From: Pythium myriotylum
Taxonomy: Eukaryota; Oomycota; Peronosporomycetes; Pythiales; Pythiaceae
Reading direction: 5' to 3'
Assembly: GCA_023091665.1 (NCBI GenBank)
Contig: JALJCQ010000013.1
Coordinates: 3,472,001-3,536,000 of the forward strand
Length of the DNA: 64,000 nt
Position numbers and translations under genes: made by a program. Position 1 is the first letter of the stretch. Every line of letters begins with the position of its first letter. Below are positions 48,766-59,741 of this stretch, piece by piece. Under the pieces are notes generated by a model. That model was not told the origin of the DNA, did no database searches, and was given only the letters and a program-made list of their open reading frames with translations.

Positions 48766-51700
48766 ATGGCCCTGCCGGACCAGCCGACTGTATCCACGTC
48801 TGACGCAGTCTACATCCAAATCCCTCCATCGCCCGGCCTCGCCGACAAGCTACTCAAGCCCCATGATGAAGGCCGCCCCAGCGTGACCTCGCCGCCCGAG
48901 GACTCGAACCGCTACTGGCAAGCGTACGTCGATGTCGATGAGCTTGCCCAAAAGCTAGGTGACAGCGGGATCGCTGTGGCCGATCTCGAGAAAAGTGCCG
49001 GGCTGTCGACCGCGCTCGTCGATAAGCTCCGTGCTCTCTACGGTCTGAACCGACTCTCACCCCCCGAGCGTATGCCCGACTACATTTTGTTCTTGCGCCA
49101 GTTCCTCGATTTGTTCATGGTGCTGCTCAACGTCGCCGGGCTACTCAGTCTCGTGACCTTCTTCCTCGACATGTCGGTCACGCTCAACTTGTACCTAGCA
49201 CTCGTGCTCTTCGGGATCGTGCTGCTCACGTGCACGATGACCTTTCTGCAGCAACGTTCGACCTCCAAGGTCATGGACTCGTTCCTTAACATGCTTCCAC
49301 AAAAGTGCACGGTTGTGCGCGACGGCACGAGCCAGCTCATTCCAGCGGAGGAGTTGGTCGTCGGCGACCTCGTCTGGGTCCGCAACGGCGACAAAGTGCC
49401 TGCGGACCTCCGCATCTTGCTCTGCAGCAACCTCAAAGTTGAGAACTCGTCGCTCACAGGCGAGTCCGAGCTGGTGTCGCTCACGGCAGCTACCATGGAC
49501 GCGAATGTCGCGGCTCTCGAGTGCAAGAACATTGCATTCAACGGCTCGCTCTGCTTCGATGGCTCGGCGCTCGGGCTCGTGCTCAGCATCGGCGACAGCA
49601 CGGTCATCGGCCGTATCGCCAAGCTTGCGAGCTCAACGGCCCAGCGTGAGACCAACATGCAGCAGGAGGTCAAGACTTTCGTGCGCTTCATCTCGGCGCT
49701 CGCAGTCACGATGGGTAGCTTTCTGTTTGCCATCGGCGTCATCCGCAAGCATGGCCACGACGTGCTGTCGACGTTCATCAATGGCTTCCTTGTCATCATC
49801 GTTGCTAACGTCCCCCAGGGGCTACCGGCCACGGTCACGTCGCTGCTCACCATCACGGCGCAGCGCATGGCTGCCCACAATATCTTTGTGAAGCGTCTCG
49901 ACTGCGTTGAAACGCTTGGCTCCGTGACTCTTGTCGCGACCGACAAGACCGGCACACTCACCAAGAACGTCATGACCGTCACCGACACGTGGGTTGGGCG
50001 GGACTTTCAGCGCCAAGCCACGGACGACTGCACTGTCATCGACACGCACGACGTCAACTACCTTCGTGGGGCGGCCGCCAAGGCCCAGCTAGTGCGCGGC
50101 GCGGCACTCTGCAACCGCTCGATGCCTGAAGTGGCGGACGAGCCTGAGGTCGTTCCATCGCCGTCGGAGTCACCATTACGTCGTAGCCGCCGCAGCTCGG
50201 CGTCCTTCCGCCTCCGCCGCGAGCTCGTCAGCAAGCGCAAGTACACGGGCAACCCGTCGGATGTTGCACTGCTGCGCTTCGCCGACCTCCAGTACCCATC
50301 CGAGGTCACGCGCGCCGAGTACCCGCTTGTCTTCGAGATTCCGTTCAACTCGACCAACAAGTGGCAACTCGTTGTTGTGCCGGCACCGGGTGAGCTGGAC
50401 TCGCGTCGTTCGTTCGATGTGTTCATGAAAGGAGCCCCCGAGGTCGTGGTCACCAAGTGCAGCACTTTCCTCAACGCGGACGGCTCGGAGAGCCCCATCA
50501 ACCAGAGCTTCCGCGACGAGTTTGCCAACGCATACGAAGTTTTTGGTAGCAACGGTCGCCGAGTGATCGCGGTGGCGACGCGCCGTTTCACGCCTGCTGC
50601 TGGTACCGTCTTCTCGGCTGAGGATGGCAGTGTGCCGCAGCACGAGCTCTGCTTCGTGGGCATGATTGCCATCATGGATCCGCCCCGCGATGACGTACCG
50701 CATGCGATCACGCAGTGCAAAGAGGCCGGCGTCAAGGTCTTCATGGTCACGGGTGACCATCCCCTGACGGCGCAGGCCATTGCGCGGGAGATCGGACTTC
50801 TCGCAGACGACGCAAATGTGCTCGAGCTGCTCACACCGTCGCTCAAGAGCGAAAAGCTCGTACTTGACAGCTCGGCTTGGAGTGTGTACGACGCCGCGGT
50901 TGTCCACGGCTCGGTGATCGACCACCTCTCCGAGTCCCAGTTCGCCAAGCTGCTCAGCCTTCCGTCAATCGTGTTCGCACGCACGACGCCGCAGCACAAG
51001 CTCGAGATTGTTCGCATGAGCCAGACGCTCGGCGAGTGTGTAGGCGTCACCGGCGATGGTGTGAACGATGCGCCAGCACTCAAGCAGGCCGATGTTGGTG
51101 TGGCTATGGGGCTCAACGGCAGCGATGTGGCGCGTGAGGCCGCCGACATCGTACTCATGGACGACGACTTTTCGTCCATCGTGCGTGGCATCGCGCAGGG
51201 CCGCGTGATCTACGACAACCTCAAGAAGACAATTGCCTACACGCTCACGCACCTCTGGTCCGAGATCGCGCCAGTCGCGCTCAACCTCGCATTTGGAATG
51301 CCTGCGGCTTTGACTTCGCTCCAGATTTTGAGCATCGACCTCGGCACGGAGCTTGCACCGGCCATTTCACTCGCCTACGAAGGCCCTGAGGGCGACATTA
51401 TGCGCCGCCCGCCGCGCGACCGCAACACGGATCGACTCATGTCGGCACCACTGCTCATCTACGCGTACCTTATTGCTGGCATGGTCAACGCTGCGGGCTG
51501 CTTTCTCGCGTACTCGTCCGTGTACTGGCGCCACGGCTTCTCGCTCTCGGACATTTACCTCACGGCCGACGACTACTGGCAGAGCGATGCTTCGAGGATC
51601 TGCGCCTCGAGTGGTGACTGTTACGACGCCGATCAACAGCAGCACATCCTCAAGCTCGCGGCGGCGTCGTGGTACGTGGCACTCGTCTTCGGCCAGTTCT

Positions 51701-51993
51701 TCCATGTCTGGGTCTGCAAGACTCGCCGCACGTCGATCTTCACGCACGGTCTCTTCAACAACACGACCATGATCTTTGGCACGATCATTGAGGTTTCGCT
51801 CATCATCATCCTCGTCTACATCCCGGGCGTCCAGGGTTTCATGGGCGCCGCGTCGGTGGACTACCTCCCATGGCTCGTCGCGCTCGGCGCGGGGGTGATC
51901 ACATGGACGTACAGCGAGTCGATGAAGGCTGCTGTCCGCCGCCAGCAGCCAGGCTCCGAGAGAAGCCTCCTCTCGCGCTTCCTCGCGTGGTAG
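48766..51993 (+). CDS. P-type ATPase, Na+/K+-ATPase alpha-like (type IIC)
   Basis: 1075 residues from the ATG at 48766. A TTG at 48709 extends the frame but is not a likely start. Hallmarks are visible: actuator motif LTGESELV, phosphorylation motif DKTGTLT, hinge TGDGVNDAPALK, and MVTGDHPLTA. The M5-M6 region AYTLTHLWSEIAP...SIDLGTELAPAISLAYE closely follows animal Na,K-ATPase (IDLGTD..PAISLAYE), and the N-terminal linker (YGLNRLSPPER) also fits. In M4 the ion-site segment is NVPQGLPATVTSLLT: Gln stands where Na,K-ATPases have the Glu of VPEGL. About ten membrane segments. It lacks the ENA-type features of fungal P-IID pumps. Expected at the plasma membrane, moving Na+ and/or K+ (or H+); the Gln may alter stoichiometry. 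It is a conserved gene inserted between LRR members G and H. Confidence 0.93.
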   Translation: MALPDQPTVSTSDAVYIQIPPSPGLADKLLKPHDEGRPSVTSPPEDSNRYWQAYVDVDELAQKLGDSGIAVADLEKSAGLSTALVDKLRALYGLNRLSPPERMPDYILFLRQFLDLFMVLLNVAGLLSLVTFFLDMSVTLNLYLALVLFGIVLLTCTMTFLQQRSTSKVMDSFLNMLPQKCTVVRDGTSQLIPAEELVVGDLVWVRNGDKVPADLRILLCSNLKVENSSLTGESELVSLTAATMDANVAALECKNIAFNGSLCFDGSALGLVLSIGDSTVIGRIAKLASSTAQRETNMQQEVKTFVRFISALAVTMGSFLFAIGVIRKHGHDVLSTFINGFLVIIVANVPQGLPATVTSLLTITAQRMAAHNIFVKRLDCVETLGSVTLVATDKTGTLTKNVMTVTDTWVGRDFQRQATDDCTVIDTHDVNYLRGAAAKAQLVRGAALCNRSMPEVADEPEVVPSPSESPLRRSRRSSASFRLRRELVSKRKYTGNPSDVALLRFADLQYPSEVTRAEYPLVFEIPFNSTNKWQLVVVPAPGELDSRRSFDVFMKGAPEVVVTKCSTFLNADGSESPINQSFRDEFANAYEVFGSNGRRVIAVATRRFTPAAGTVFSAEDGSVPQHELCFVGMIAIMDPPRDDVPHAITQCKEAGVKVFMVTGDHPLTAQAIAREIGLLADDANVLELLTPSLKSEKLVLDSSAWSVYDAAVVHGSVIDHLSESQFAKLLSLPSIVFARTTPQHKLEIVRMSQTLGECVGVTGDGVNDAPALKQADVGVAMGLNGSDVAREAADIVLMDDDFSSIVRGIAQGRVIYDNLKKTIAYTLTHLWSEIAPVALNLAFGMPAALTSLQILSIDLGTELAPAISLAYEGPEGDIMRRPPRDRNTDRLMSAPLLIYAYLIAGMVNAAGCFLAYSSVYWRHGFSLSDIYLTADDYWQSDASRICASSGDCYDADQQQHILKLAAASWYVALVFGQFFHVWVCKTRRTSIFTHGLFNNTTMIFGTIIEVSLIIILVYIPGVQGFMGAASVDYLPWLVALGAGVITWTYSESMKAAVRRQQPGSERSLLSRFLAW

Positions 51994-52212
51994 GCATCTT
52001 GAAGACCTCAGGTGACGGCATTTCGTGGCGCCAACTCTGCATAGCATTTTCCCACCAACATGTTCCCAATCAAAACCACCATAACTTCATAGCGGATACT
52101 GTTGGACGATCAACTCGTATGGAACGGTTCCGTACTTGGTCTGCTTGTCGTTGCTGCACCAATGCGAGCTTTTATGGTAGCTTGTTTGTTCACAGATGGG
52201 ACTTCCGAAGAA

Positions 52213-54141
52213 TCATACGCGTGTCATGTCGCCCGGATCGCGATGGCTATCGAGCCAGTCTGAAGCCCATGACGGCAAAGCCGTGATGCTCGTGTGTTCC
52301 ACGAAGAGCTGCGTGAGTCGAGACGTATCTGGCATGACATTCGGAAGTCTCGTGATAGGATTGCCGGTTAGCCACAACGCTCGAAGCGAGAAATTGGCGA
52401 AAAAATTGTCTGGGAAGTCCTTAAAATGGCTCGAGGTAAGCCACAGATACTCGAGTCGCATTCGCCCGATCGATGACGGCAGCACGCTCAAGTTTGTGTG
52501 CTCCAGCGATATACCGGTCAGAGGCGTGCTCGACCATAGATCACCAAGGTCCTCGGGTAAATCGGGTAGCGAGCAATTGTAGAATCCAATCGATTGCATC
52601 GCTCGAGGAAGGTTCCTGTGAAGTAAACCGGCTGGGAAGCGCGTGAGATTGGTCTCGCAGAAATGAACTGTCGATACGTATGGCTGCGTAGTACGGTTGA
52701 AAGCGGCCTCACTTGACCAGTTGATGATCGTGCTGTTGAAGATTATGACCGAGTCCAGCAAAGGAAACTGTGTAATTGTCACGGGGATCTGGAGAGTTGA
52801 GCAGTGGGCAAAGGCCACAATTACAACCACCCGACGTTCGAGCTGATTTAAGACTTCGTCTAGCGCATCAGGTGATCCACCCATCTCGCGCCGGTTACAG
52901 TTGATGTACATCACGGAACATGACACGTTCGTTGCAAGCCACGGTCTCAGATACAGCCGACAGCCGTCAACTTGAAGAGCATGAACCTGAGCGTGGATGT
53001 GAAGGCTCAAGATAATTGCACCCCATGCAGCCATGCAAAGCGATGCTGCGCGAACAAACCCAGCGTCCTTCTCGAATGCCCTCGTGGCAAATCTTGTAGC
53101 TTCCACGGCTAACCCATCCAAAGAGGAATTGTCGGAGGTTTGGCTGGGTTGTGATGGGGTGGTCCGTGGATGTCGGCGGTGAAGAAGTCGTTTAATGAGC
53201 CGCAGGCAGTTGTAAATGCTGTAGTGAGGGAGCAGAGATGCCACAAAGTCCAGGTAGGACGTCACGAGCACCTGTCGCGATTCAGCGATGCTGCTTGCCA
53301 CCCACAAGTCGTCGGCCAAGAGCTTAACCGGAAACGTGAGCGTCTTCCAGTCAAATGCTATGAGGTATTTAGCTAGGACAAACACTGGCACCACGACCGT
53401 GCAAACGAGATCTAGGTACATGTCCACAACAAGGTGGATTAGGCGCCGCGACGTCTCACTTGTCTTGGAGAATATCCGCCCCACAAAGAACATCGACCAG
53501 CAATTGGCCACGACAGTTGTGACAGCGAAGTTGTTGATCCACGCTTGAGGGACTGCGCGACTCAGAGACCAGAGCTGGTACGATTGCATTGCGATCTCGA
53601 GGCACTCGCGTAGAGCAAGAGATTTTTCGAAGAGCATTCCGTTGATGCCGAAGTATCCATCGCGACCGAAAAGCTTGGTCCAAAAGAGAATCAGCCTCGA
53701 CTGCGCTCGTTTAAGAAGCGAAGGCGTGGCCAATAAGTGAGTTGTCGGGCTGGAGCGTAGAAGATGAGTAGGCTTCTTGTACCCCAGTGTCAGTCGCCTT
53801 GCTCGGATCGACTTCAGGATGATGACTGCTACAGCCCTGACATGGAAAGCTGTGACCAGCAAGTAGCTCAGTCCGCTAATGAACTTCACCTGGAAAGGGA
53901 TCCGGAGTCGAGTACTGGCAGCGTCGACCGCCGGGTAGCACAGCGCAAGGTGAGAGAAGCCGGCGGTAGCGACGAAGGATGCGACGATTATGTGGATGGA
54001 AAGGACGAGGATCCAAGGCACCCAGAAGAGCGTAGGAGGGATGAAAACTGCTGAGACAGCGGCTCGTTGTTGAAGCGGGCGGGTGTATATGGCAGGCATC
54101 GACGCCAGCGTCGGCCTAACTGCATTGAGCCTGGCGCCCAT
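52213..54141 (-). CDS. Polytopic membrane LRR protein, family member H
   Basis: 642 residues from the ATG at 54141. The upstream frame opens with TTG. Membrane segments lie near residues 40-65, 82-102, 208-230, 250-275 and 365-383. The family blocks are FGINGMLFEKSLALRECLEIAMQSYQLWSLS and ESRQVLVTSYLDFVASLLPHYSIYNCLRLIKRLL. The ectodomain opens GCRLYLRPWLATNVSCSVMYINC and has LRR-like units such as LWLTGNPITRLPNV and several NxS/T sites (NVS, NLT, NCS, NLS, NFS). The tail ends in DSHRDPGDMTRV; unlike its relatives it stops before the GSPVC cap, which can still be read just downstream in another phase around 52195-52205, so the C-terminus may be truncated by a small frameshift. Confidence 0.83.
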   Translation of the reverse strand: MGARLNAVRPTLASMPAIYTRPLQQRAAVSAVFIPPTLFWVPWILVLSIHIIVASFVATAGFSHLALCYPAVDAASTRLRIPFQVKFISGLSYLLVTAFHVRAVAVIILKSIRARRLTLGYKKPTHLLRSSPTTHLLATPSLLKRAQSRLILFWTKLFGRDGYFGINGMLFEKSLALRECLEIAMQSYQLWSLSRAVPQAWINNFAVTTVVANCWSMFFVGRIFSKTSETSRRLIHLVVDMYLDLVCTVVVPVFVLAKYLIAFDWKTLTFPVKLLADDLWVASSIAESRQVLVTSYLDFVASLLPHYSIYNCLRLIKRLLHRRHPRTTPSQPSQTSDNSSLDGLAVEATRFATRAFEKDAGFVRAASLCMAAWGAIILSLHIHAQVHALQVDGCRLYLRPWLATNVSCSVMYINCNRREMGGSPDALDEVLNQLERRVVVIVAFAHCSTLQIPVTITQFPLLDSVIIFNSTIINWSSEAAFNRTTQPYVSTVHFCETNLTRFPAGLLHRNLPRAMQSIGFYNCSLPDLPEDLGDLWSSTPLTGISLEHTNLSVLPSSIGRMRLEYLWLTSSHFKDFPDNFFANFSLRALWLTGNPITRLPNVMPDTSRLTQLFVEHTSITALPSWASDWLDSHRDPGDMTRV

Positions 54142-54589
54142 TGAGAAGCATTGACGCACTGGCAAACTGCAAAAATAGCGAAGATGCTATAGCAACTCTC
54201 GATCTAATTCGGCTGATTGGTGAGGTTGCATTGACAATTGCTCAAGGCCAAGCATACCGATTGTCCGCGAGTTTCACCATGAAACTCGTGGACAATCGGT
54301 ATGCTTGGCCATGCCCTAAATTCGAGACTCTAACGAGTGTTTTTAATATGTGTCCGTGCTGCAGTGAAAAATGGACGCACTTGAGTAGAAGCAACGCTTG
54401 TAGGTGATTTCCCACTTGAAAATAAAAAGACGTCCGTCGACTAGCAGACTTGCGCCGTTTGGTTGCAGCTACTTGCTGCGGTGAGTTCGAGCTTTATACA
54501 CACTGAAATCAACACCCATGGTTGATCTGATCCCAATTGCTTGAGTACTTCAGACGCGGATAGGTAAATTTAGGTGATTCATCGGCTCT
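54142..54589. other. Spacer between LRR members H and I, with long palindrome
   Basis: Contains the 65-nt palindrome listed separately. Otherwise AT-richer non-coding DNA without a recognised element. Confidence 0.45.
54246..54310. repeat. 65-nt near-perfect palindrome (31-bp arms, 3-nt loop)
   Basis: Arms 54246-54276 and 54280-54310 are reverse complements with a single G/A mismatch (G·U in one RNA strand), and the loop is only 3 nt (CCA). The outer ends read GGCCAAGC ... GCTTGGCC. It lies 105 bp upstream of the ATG of LRR member H. As RNA it would form one uninterrupted stem. Candidates are a small-RNA precursor, the footprint of a foldback mobile element, or a recent strand-switch duplication. 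Confidence 0.9.
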
Positions 54590-56625
54590 CTAGAGAGGAT
54601 ATTTGGCTTGGTAGATCTCATACGGAACAAACCCAAACCAGGAGTTGTAGCTAGTGTTGCAGGCGCCCCAGCGACGGCTCTCATCCGATTGGTGAGACAA
54701 ATCACATACAGGGCTGCCAAAGAACGATCCAGACGCCTGACCTCGCTTCCTATCGAGCCATTGGATTGTCCACGGTGGTAGATCCGTCACGTTTGTGCGC
54801 TCTACGAGAAGCTGATTCATCCTGGTTGTATCGACAGTCCCATTGGGCAAGCGTCTCAATGGGTTGCCAGAGAGTCTCAGTGATTCAATGCGACTGTTGA
54901 CGAAGAGATCGTCTGGCAAATCCTCGATACGACTTCCAGTAAACCACACTCGTCGGAGTCGCAAAGATCTGATAGATGCAGGAATGGAGGCAAGCCGCGT
55001 CGACTCGAAGCTTAGCTGGTTAATACTGCTGGCTTCCCACAGGTCACCGAGATTCTCAGGAAGCATGTCAAGCGAGCAGTTGAAGAATCCGATTTCATGT
55101 AGACTAGCTGGTAGCTTTCGGTGGAGCAGTGCAAGCGGAATTGACGAGACGTTTGTCCTCCCGAAGTACACAGTGTTGATCAGCGGGTGGGAAGTCTCAG
55201 TAATTGGTCCCTCGACTGACCAGTTGATTAGGCTACTGTTATAGATGTCAAAACCTCGCAGGCCGTGAAGACCTTTGATATCCTCCGGCACTGTCAACGC
55301 GGGGCAATGCATGAAAACAAGCTTCCGGAGCACGGGTCGTTCTATCGTGTCGAGAATTTCCGAAATCTCTGTGGCTGACCCGTCGATACCTCGTCGGTAA
55401 CAACTGACGTGGAGTACGACACAAGTGATCTTCGACGCAAACCACGGACTCACGTATAACAGACAGCCAAGTAGCTCGTGATGAGAGCCCCTCTTCGATT
55501 GAAGATGAAGAGTGAGCACGATTATACCACACGCGGCTATGCAAAAAGTGACCAGCCGAATGAGTCGACCTTCGGGTTCAACAGCCATAACGGGGTTGAG
55601 TGGTGGATCATCGAGCGATTTGTCCTGCGACGCTATTGGAGCCATTGTGGTCGGAACTGCGTTGTTCGATGCGGCTGGAGAGATAGAGCCGATACTAGTC
55701 GCACTCGGTAGTGGTGGGTGACGACACACGGTTCTCTTGAAGATGTGAAGACACGCAAAGATGCTGTATTGCGGGAAAAGTGATGAGATATAGTCCATAT
55801 TCGATGTCACGAGTAGCTGGTGCGCTTCTCCGACCGTGTTGGCCAACCAAACGTCGTTTAGGACGAGATGCAACGGGTACATCTGATTCTTCCAGTCGAA
55901 CTGCATCCAATGTGGTGCCAGAACGCACACTGGGACGATCACCGAGACGGAGAAATCCAGATTCATGTCAACGACGAGGTGCATGAGTCGACGAGATGTT
56001 TCCCGTCTATGAAACACGACGTTGACTGCCGGGATGGAGATGCTGTTGGCAACCACTGCTACGACCGCGAAGTTGTTGATCCATGCGCGTGAAACGTTCA
56101 TACTTAGCGACCACAGTTGGTATGTCTGCATGAGGATTTCAACAAGTTCACGAAACACCAGAGCCCGCGTGAAGAGCGGCCCATTGATGCCAACATACCC
56201 ATCAGGACCAAATGCCTTCCACCACGCTCTCGATAGACGATGGCCGATCAACCTGGCTCGGGGAGGCAGTGTGGGTCGACAAAGATGCAACCTCGCACTG
56301 GGCTTGCGCGGCTTTTCTGGGATGGTCCTGTGAAAGGTGAGTTGCCCCGCATGGACAGAACGCGCGCTGAGTCTAGCGGCAGCCGTCAAATGTAAGAAAG
56401 CCACCACCAAGTAGCTGAAGCCTGCAAGGAATTTGAGGTGCAGTGGGATCTGGAGCAACTGTGTGTTGGTGCTTATTGCGGGGAGACTCATGGCCAAGTG
56501 GGCGAACAGAGTCCAAACAGCGCAGTGAACGTGTGGATGGCCAACACGAACGACCAGGCGACGCAGAACAACGGCGTGGACACATCGACTCGCGTTTGAG
56601 TATCAAGTGCGAATTCTGTCACCAT
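54590..56625 (-). pseudogene. LRR family member I, frameshifted near the N-terminus
   Basis: The main frame 54590-56497 lacks the first membrane segment and opens only with TTG or an internal ATG (56491). Upstream, in another phase, an ATG at 56625 starts a stretch with the family N-terminus (VSTPLFCVAWSFVLAIH). Between the conserved His of that segment and the conserved HLA/HLV, relatives H and J have exactly 39 nt; here there are 32 (56501-56532), so 7 nt are missing and the frame is lost. The remainder is intact: FRELVEILMQTYQLWSLS, EAHQLLVTSNMDYISSLFPQYS, GCLLYVSPWFASKITCVVLHVSC, LRR-like units with LRLSGNPLRRLPNG, FGSPVC, and end YPL. Either a young pseudogene, an assembly error, or a product starting at 56491 without its first segment. 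Confidence 0.8.
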
Positions 56626-57445
56626 TGACAACGACATTTGTCCTGTCCACGGGCAGCATCCAGGCGTTCGTGGGGGCTGTTTCTCGATGCTTTTGAAGGC
56701 TATTCTCGATGGTTTGAAGCCATGTTTGCCCAGCGTCTCAGATACTCTGAGACAGCATCATAACCTGTGCTAATGCATATACGCTCAGATCAACATATAA
56801 ACGCACTACCATCCGGAGTCGGACTATAAATACGGCGAGGCTGTGGCCACGAATGTGCTGCTCAGACCGCTCGGACGAGAGCGAAACAAAGAACTCGAGC
56901 GCGGTGGAGACCCACGAGAGCGTCGCGTGGGCGAGATGTGTGTCCGTGTCGTGGGCGGTGGCGAATTCCGAGAATTATCAGGTTTGGCCCTGTCAGCCTG
57001 ATGACGTGTCTGACTGTCAAGAGGGTGCACTCCGTACATACCTCTTATAATGCATCCTCGAACGTCATTTAATTGTACTAATCTTCACTCCATATTCTGC
57101 GTTAACCTGTGATACTTGCTACACAATATAAATTGATGAATGTCACTATTGTGCAACGTGAGGTTTTTCAGCATGGGTTTCGTCGCCGAGCGAGGTTTTA
57201 CTCTCCACTTCTGTCATCACCATCTCACTCAGCATTCCCAAACGCGCGGAACGGCTTGGGCGACGACCTCGACGCGGCGCGCGGCGGCCGATTGCTCCTC
57301 CCCCACGACCGCGACGCCGCCACACGCACGTCCATCGAACAGATCGCTCTCTCAGCTTCACGCTCGTGTCGCTCGCGCCTTTATACGTGGTCGACAGCAA
57401 TAGTTACGAGCTCGCGAACACTCGCATCGATTCCTCAGCTTGAAG
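56626..57445. other. Intergenic between LRR member I and the SEL1-repeat gene
   Basis: About 820 bp containing both 5' regions. TATAAATA is present at 56824-56831 on the plus strand. A 137-codon frame at 57109-57522 overlaps the first exon of the next gene and has no domain. Confidence 0.4.
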
Positions 57446-59642
57446 ATGAAGTTGGTCGCGCTCGCGGCCTCTTGCGCCGCTCTCTGCTGCGTCACCGCGC
57501 AGTCCAATACGATCACGCATAGCCACCGCAATGGTACGTGATTCGCGGCTTGGACGGGGCTTGGAATCGCTGTGGAACTAATTTTACGGCCGGTTTTTGG
57601 TAGACGTTGTGCTACCCGGTTCGTCGCTCGAGAATGACTTGTTGCGCGTCAAGGCCGAGTACTCGCAAGTGCTCCCGCTCACAGACGCCGTGCTTTCGAG
57701 CGCGTCGACGCAGCGCACGCGACGCGAGGCGCTCGTTGAGCTCGGCAACATTTTTTTTTACGGGAACAACACACTCGCGGCCTCGGTGAACGGCACGCTG
57801 GCCATGGGCTTCTATGCCAAGGCCGCAGATCTTGGCGACCCCCACGCGCAGTTTCATCTCGGTGTCGCGTACAGCTACGGGTTCTGGGGGTTCCCCAAGG
57901 ATGAAGTCCAAGCGATGACGCAGTACTACTTTGCCTCGGTCGGGCAGAGCATAGCCGCGACCATGGCGCTCGGCCACCGCCACTTGCTTGGAATCAATGC
58001 CCCGAAGAGCTGCGAGACAGCCGTGCGATACTACGAGGTCGTGGCCAACAAGGCCATGGCTCTGCGGGACGCCGACGTGACCAAGCCGGCGATCCATGAT
58101 CTTCCACATCGCCGGCTTAAGACCGTCCACGAGACGCAGCACAAGAAGAACGTACCGAGTGACGCAGCTATCGTCGATTACTACCAGTTCTCAGCTGATA
58201 AAGGGGATCCAGAGGCCACCATGAACCTCGCGACGCTCTACCTCTACGGCGCGCGTGGACTTCAGCAGGACCTGGTCAAAGCAGCCAAGCTCTTTGAGCG
58301 AGCTTACGACCTCGGTGCAACTGGCAGTGCGTACCATCTGGGTCACCTTTACAACCACGGCATCGGCGTCGTGCAGAGCAACGCGACAGCATTCGAGTTT
58401 TTGCAAGAAGCTGTGAAGGAAGGGTCGACTTCCGCTCACAACGAACTAGCATTCATGTATTTGCACGGCAAAGGCACCAAGCGCGACCACGAGAAGGCCC
58501 TCTCACTGCTCAAGGCTGCTGCCAAGCAGGGCAACATGGAAGCGTTCTACAACCTTGGCGTGCTGCACATGCAAGGCGCCGGCTCTGTTCGTAGCGTGGA
58601 CCCGGAATACGAGGTTGCCCACGGCTATTTCCAGGTCGCTGCACACCAAGGCCACACTCTATCGAGCCACAAGCTTGCCCACATGAGTCTTCACGGTATT
58701 GGTACTTCACGATCGTGCAAGAACGCGGTGGACTCATTCAAACTTGTCGCCGAACGTGGCGAGTGGGACCGTTTACTATCACGTGCGTTCAAGGACTTCA
58801 AGAATCAAGACTACGAGGCTGCATTCATGAAGTACGCCGTCATGGCTCAGCAAGGTTACGAAATCGCGCAGCACAATGCCGCGTACCTGCTTGACTTTGG
58901 CTTCCTGTCTCCATTGTTTATCGCGAGTATGTCAACGTCTTCGCTGTCGGATGAGGAGATCACAAACGGCGCAATCCAGCTTTACAAACTGGCGGCGCTC
59001 CAAGGAAACATTGATGCGAACTTGAAGATCGGTGACTTTTATTACTATGGGAAGGGCGGTCACTCGGTCGACTACACCAAGGCCAGCGCTCACTACTCGC
59101 TCGCGAGCAAGAAATCAAATGCCCAGGCGATGTTCAACCTTGGCCTCATGTATGAGCACGGCGTGGGTGTTCAACAAGACTTCCACCTCGCGAAGAGGTA
59201 CTTTGACAAGGCTCTTGAGTCCCACAGCGACGCCCGCGTGCCCGTCACTCTTGCTCTGTGGAAGCTCAAGACCCATATGTTCATTGAAAGCTGGCGGCGC
59301 TGGTGGGATGAGCTAGTCGGGAACATCGAGCCATCTACCCCTGCAACCCAGGCGCCACCATCTTCGCCATCCCCCTCTCCGCAGGAGCCCAAGGCTGAGG
59401 ACAAAAGCGAGGAAGAGTTTTGGATCATCAACCAGCTTGTGCGTCTCGAGAACTGGCTGGCAGGCAACGCCGACGATGCCGCGGCGATCCCGCTCGACTT
59501 CGAGTCTTTCCTCACCAACTGGAGACAGGTCGTGGTCTCGGACGACTTTTTGATCGTCGTGCTCTCGCTCGCTCTTGGTCTCGTGCTCTACATCCGATCA
59601 GTGCGCGAGCAACAGCGCGAGCTCGCAGAGCAGCAGCAATAG
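57446..59642 (+). CDS. SEL1L/HRD3-type ER membrane protein with SEL1 repeats, two exons
   Basis: Exons 57446-57533 and 57604-59642; the 70-nt intron (GTACGT/TAG) keeps the frame, giving 708 residues. Signal peptide near 1-20 (MKLVALAASCAALCCVTA). About ten SEL1-type TPR-like repeats fill residues ~70-570, with recognisable units such as ATMNLATLYLYGARGLQQD, AFYNLGVLHMQGAGS and AMFNLGLMYEHGVGVQQD. A Pro/Ser linker with coiled acidic residues follows, then a single membrane segment near 680-697 (FLIVVLSLALGLVLYI) and a short Gln/Glu-rich tail. This layout matches HRD3/SEL1L, the luminal partner that presents misfolded glycoproteins to the HRD1 ubiquitin ligase in ER-associated degradation. N-glycosylation sites are present. 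Confidence 0.9.
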
Positions 59643-59725
59643 AACATTCCTCTCTCTCCTCAAACCCCGCCTCCCTTGTATTCCAAATCGTCAACACGGA
59701 TATTCAACCACACAATTTGGCATAG

Positions 59726-59741
59726 TCCTCATTTTATAACT
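59726..59741 (+). promoter_or_regulatory. Candidate initiator (oomycete core-promoter type) before the first Kazal gene
   Basis: The stretch TCCTCATTTTATAACT contains TCATTTT, which fits the YCAYTYY initiator followed by an A/T-rich element described for oomycete promoters. It lies about 75 bp upstream of the ATG at 59808. Assignment is by pattern only. Confidence 0.35.
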
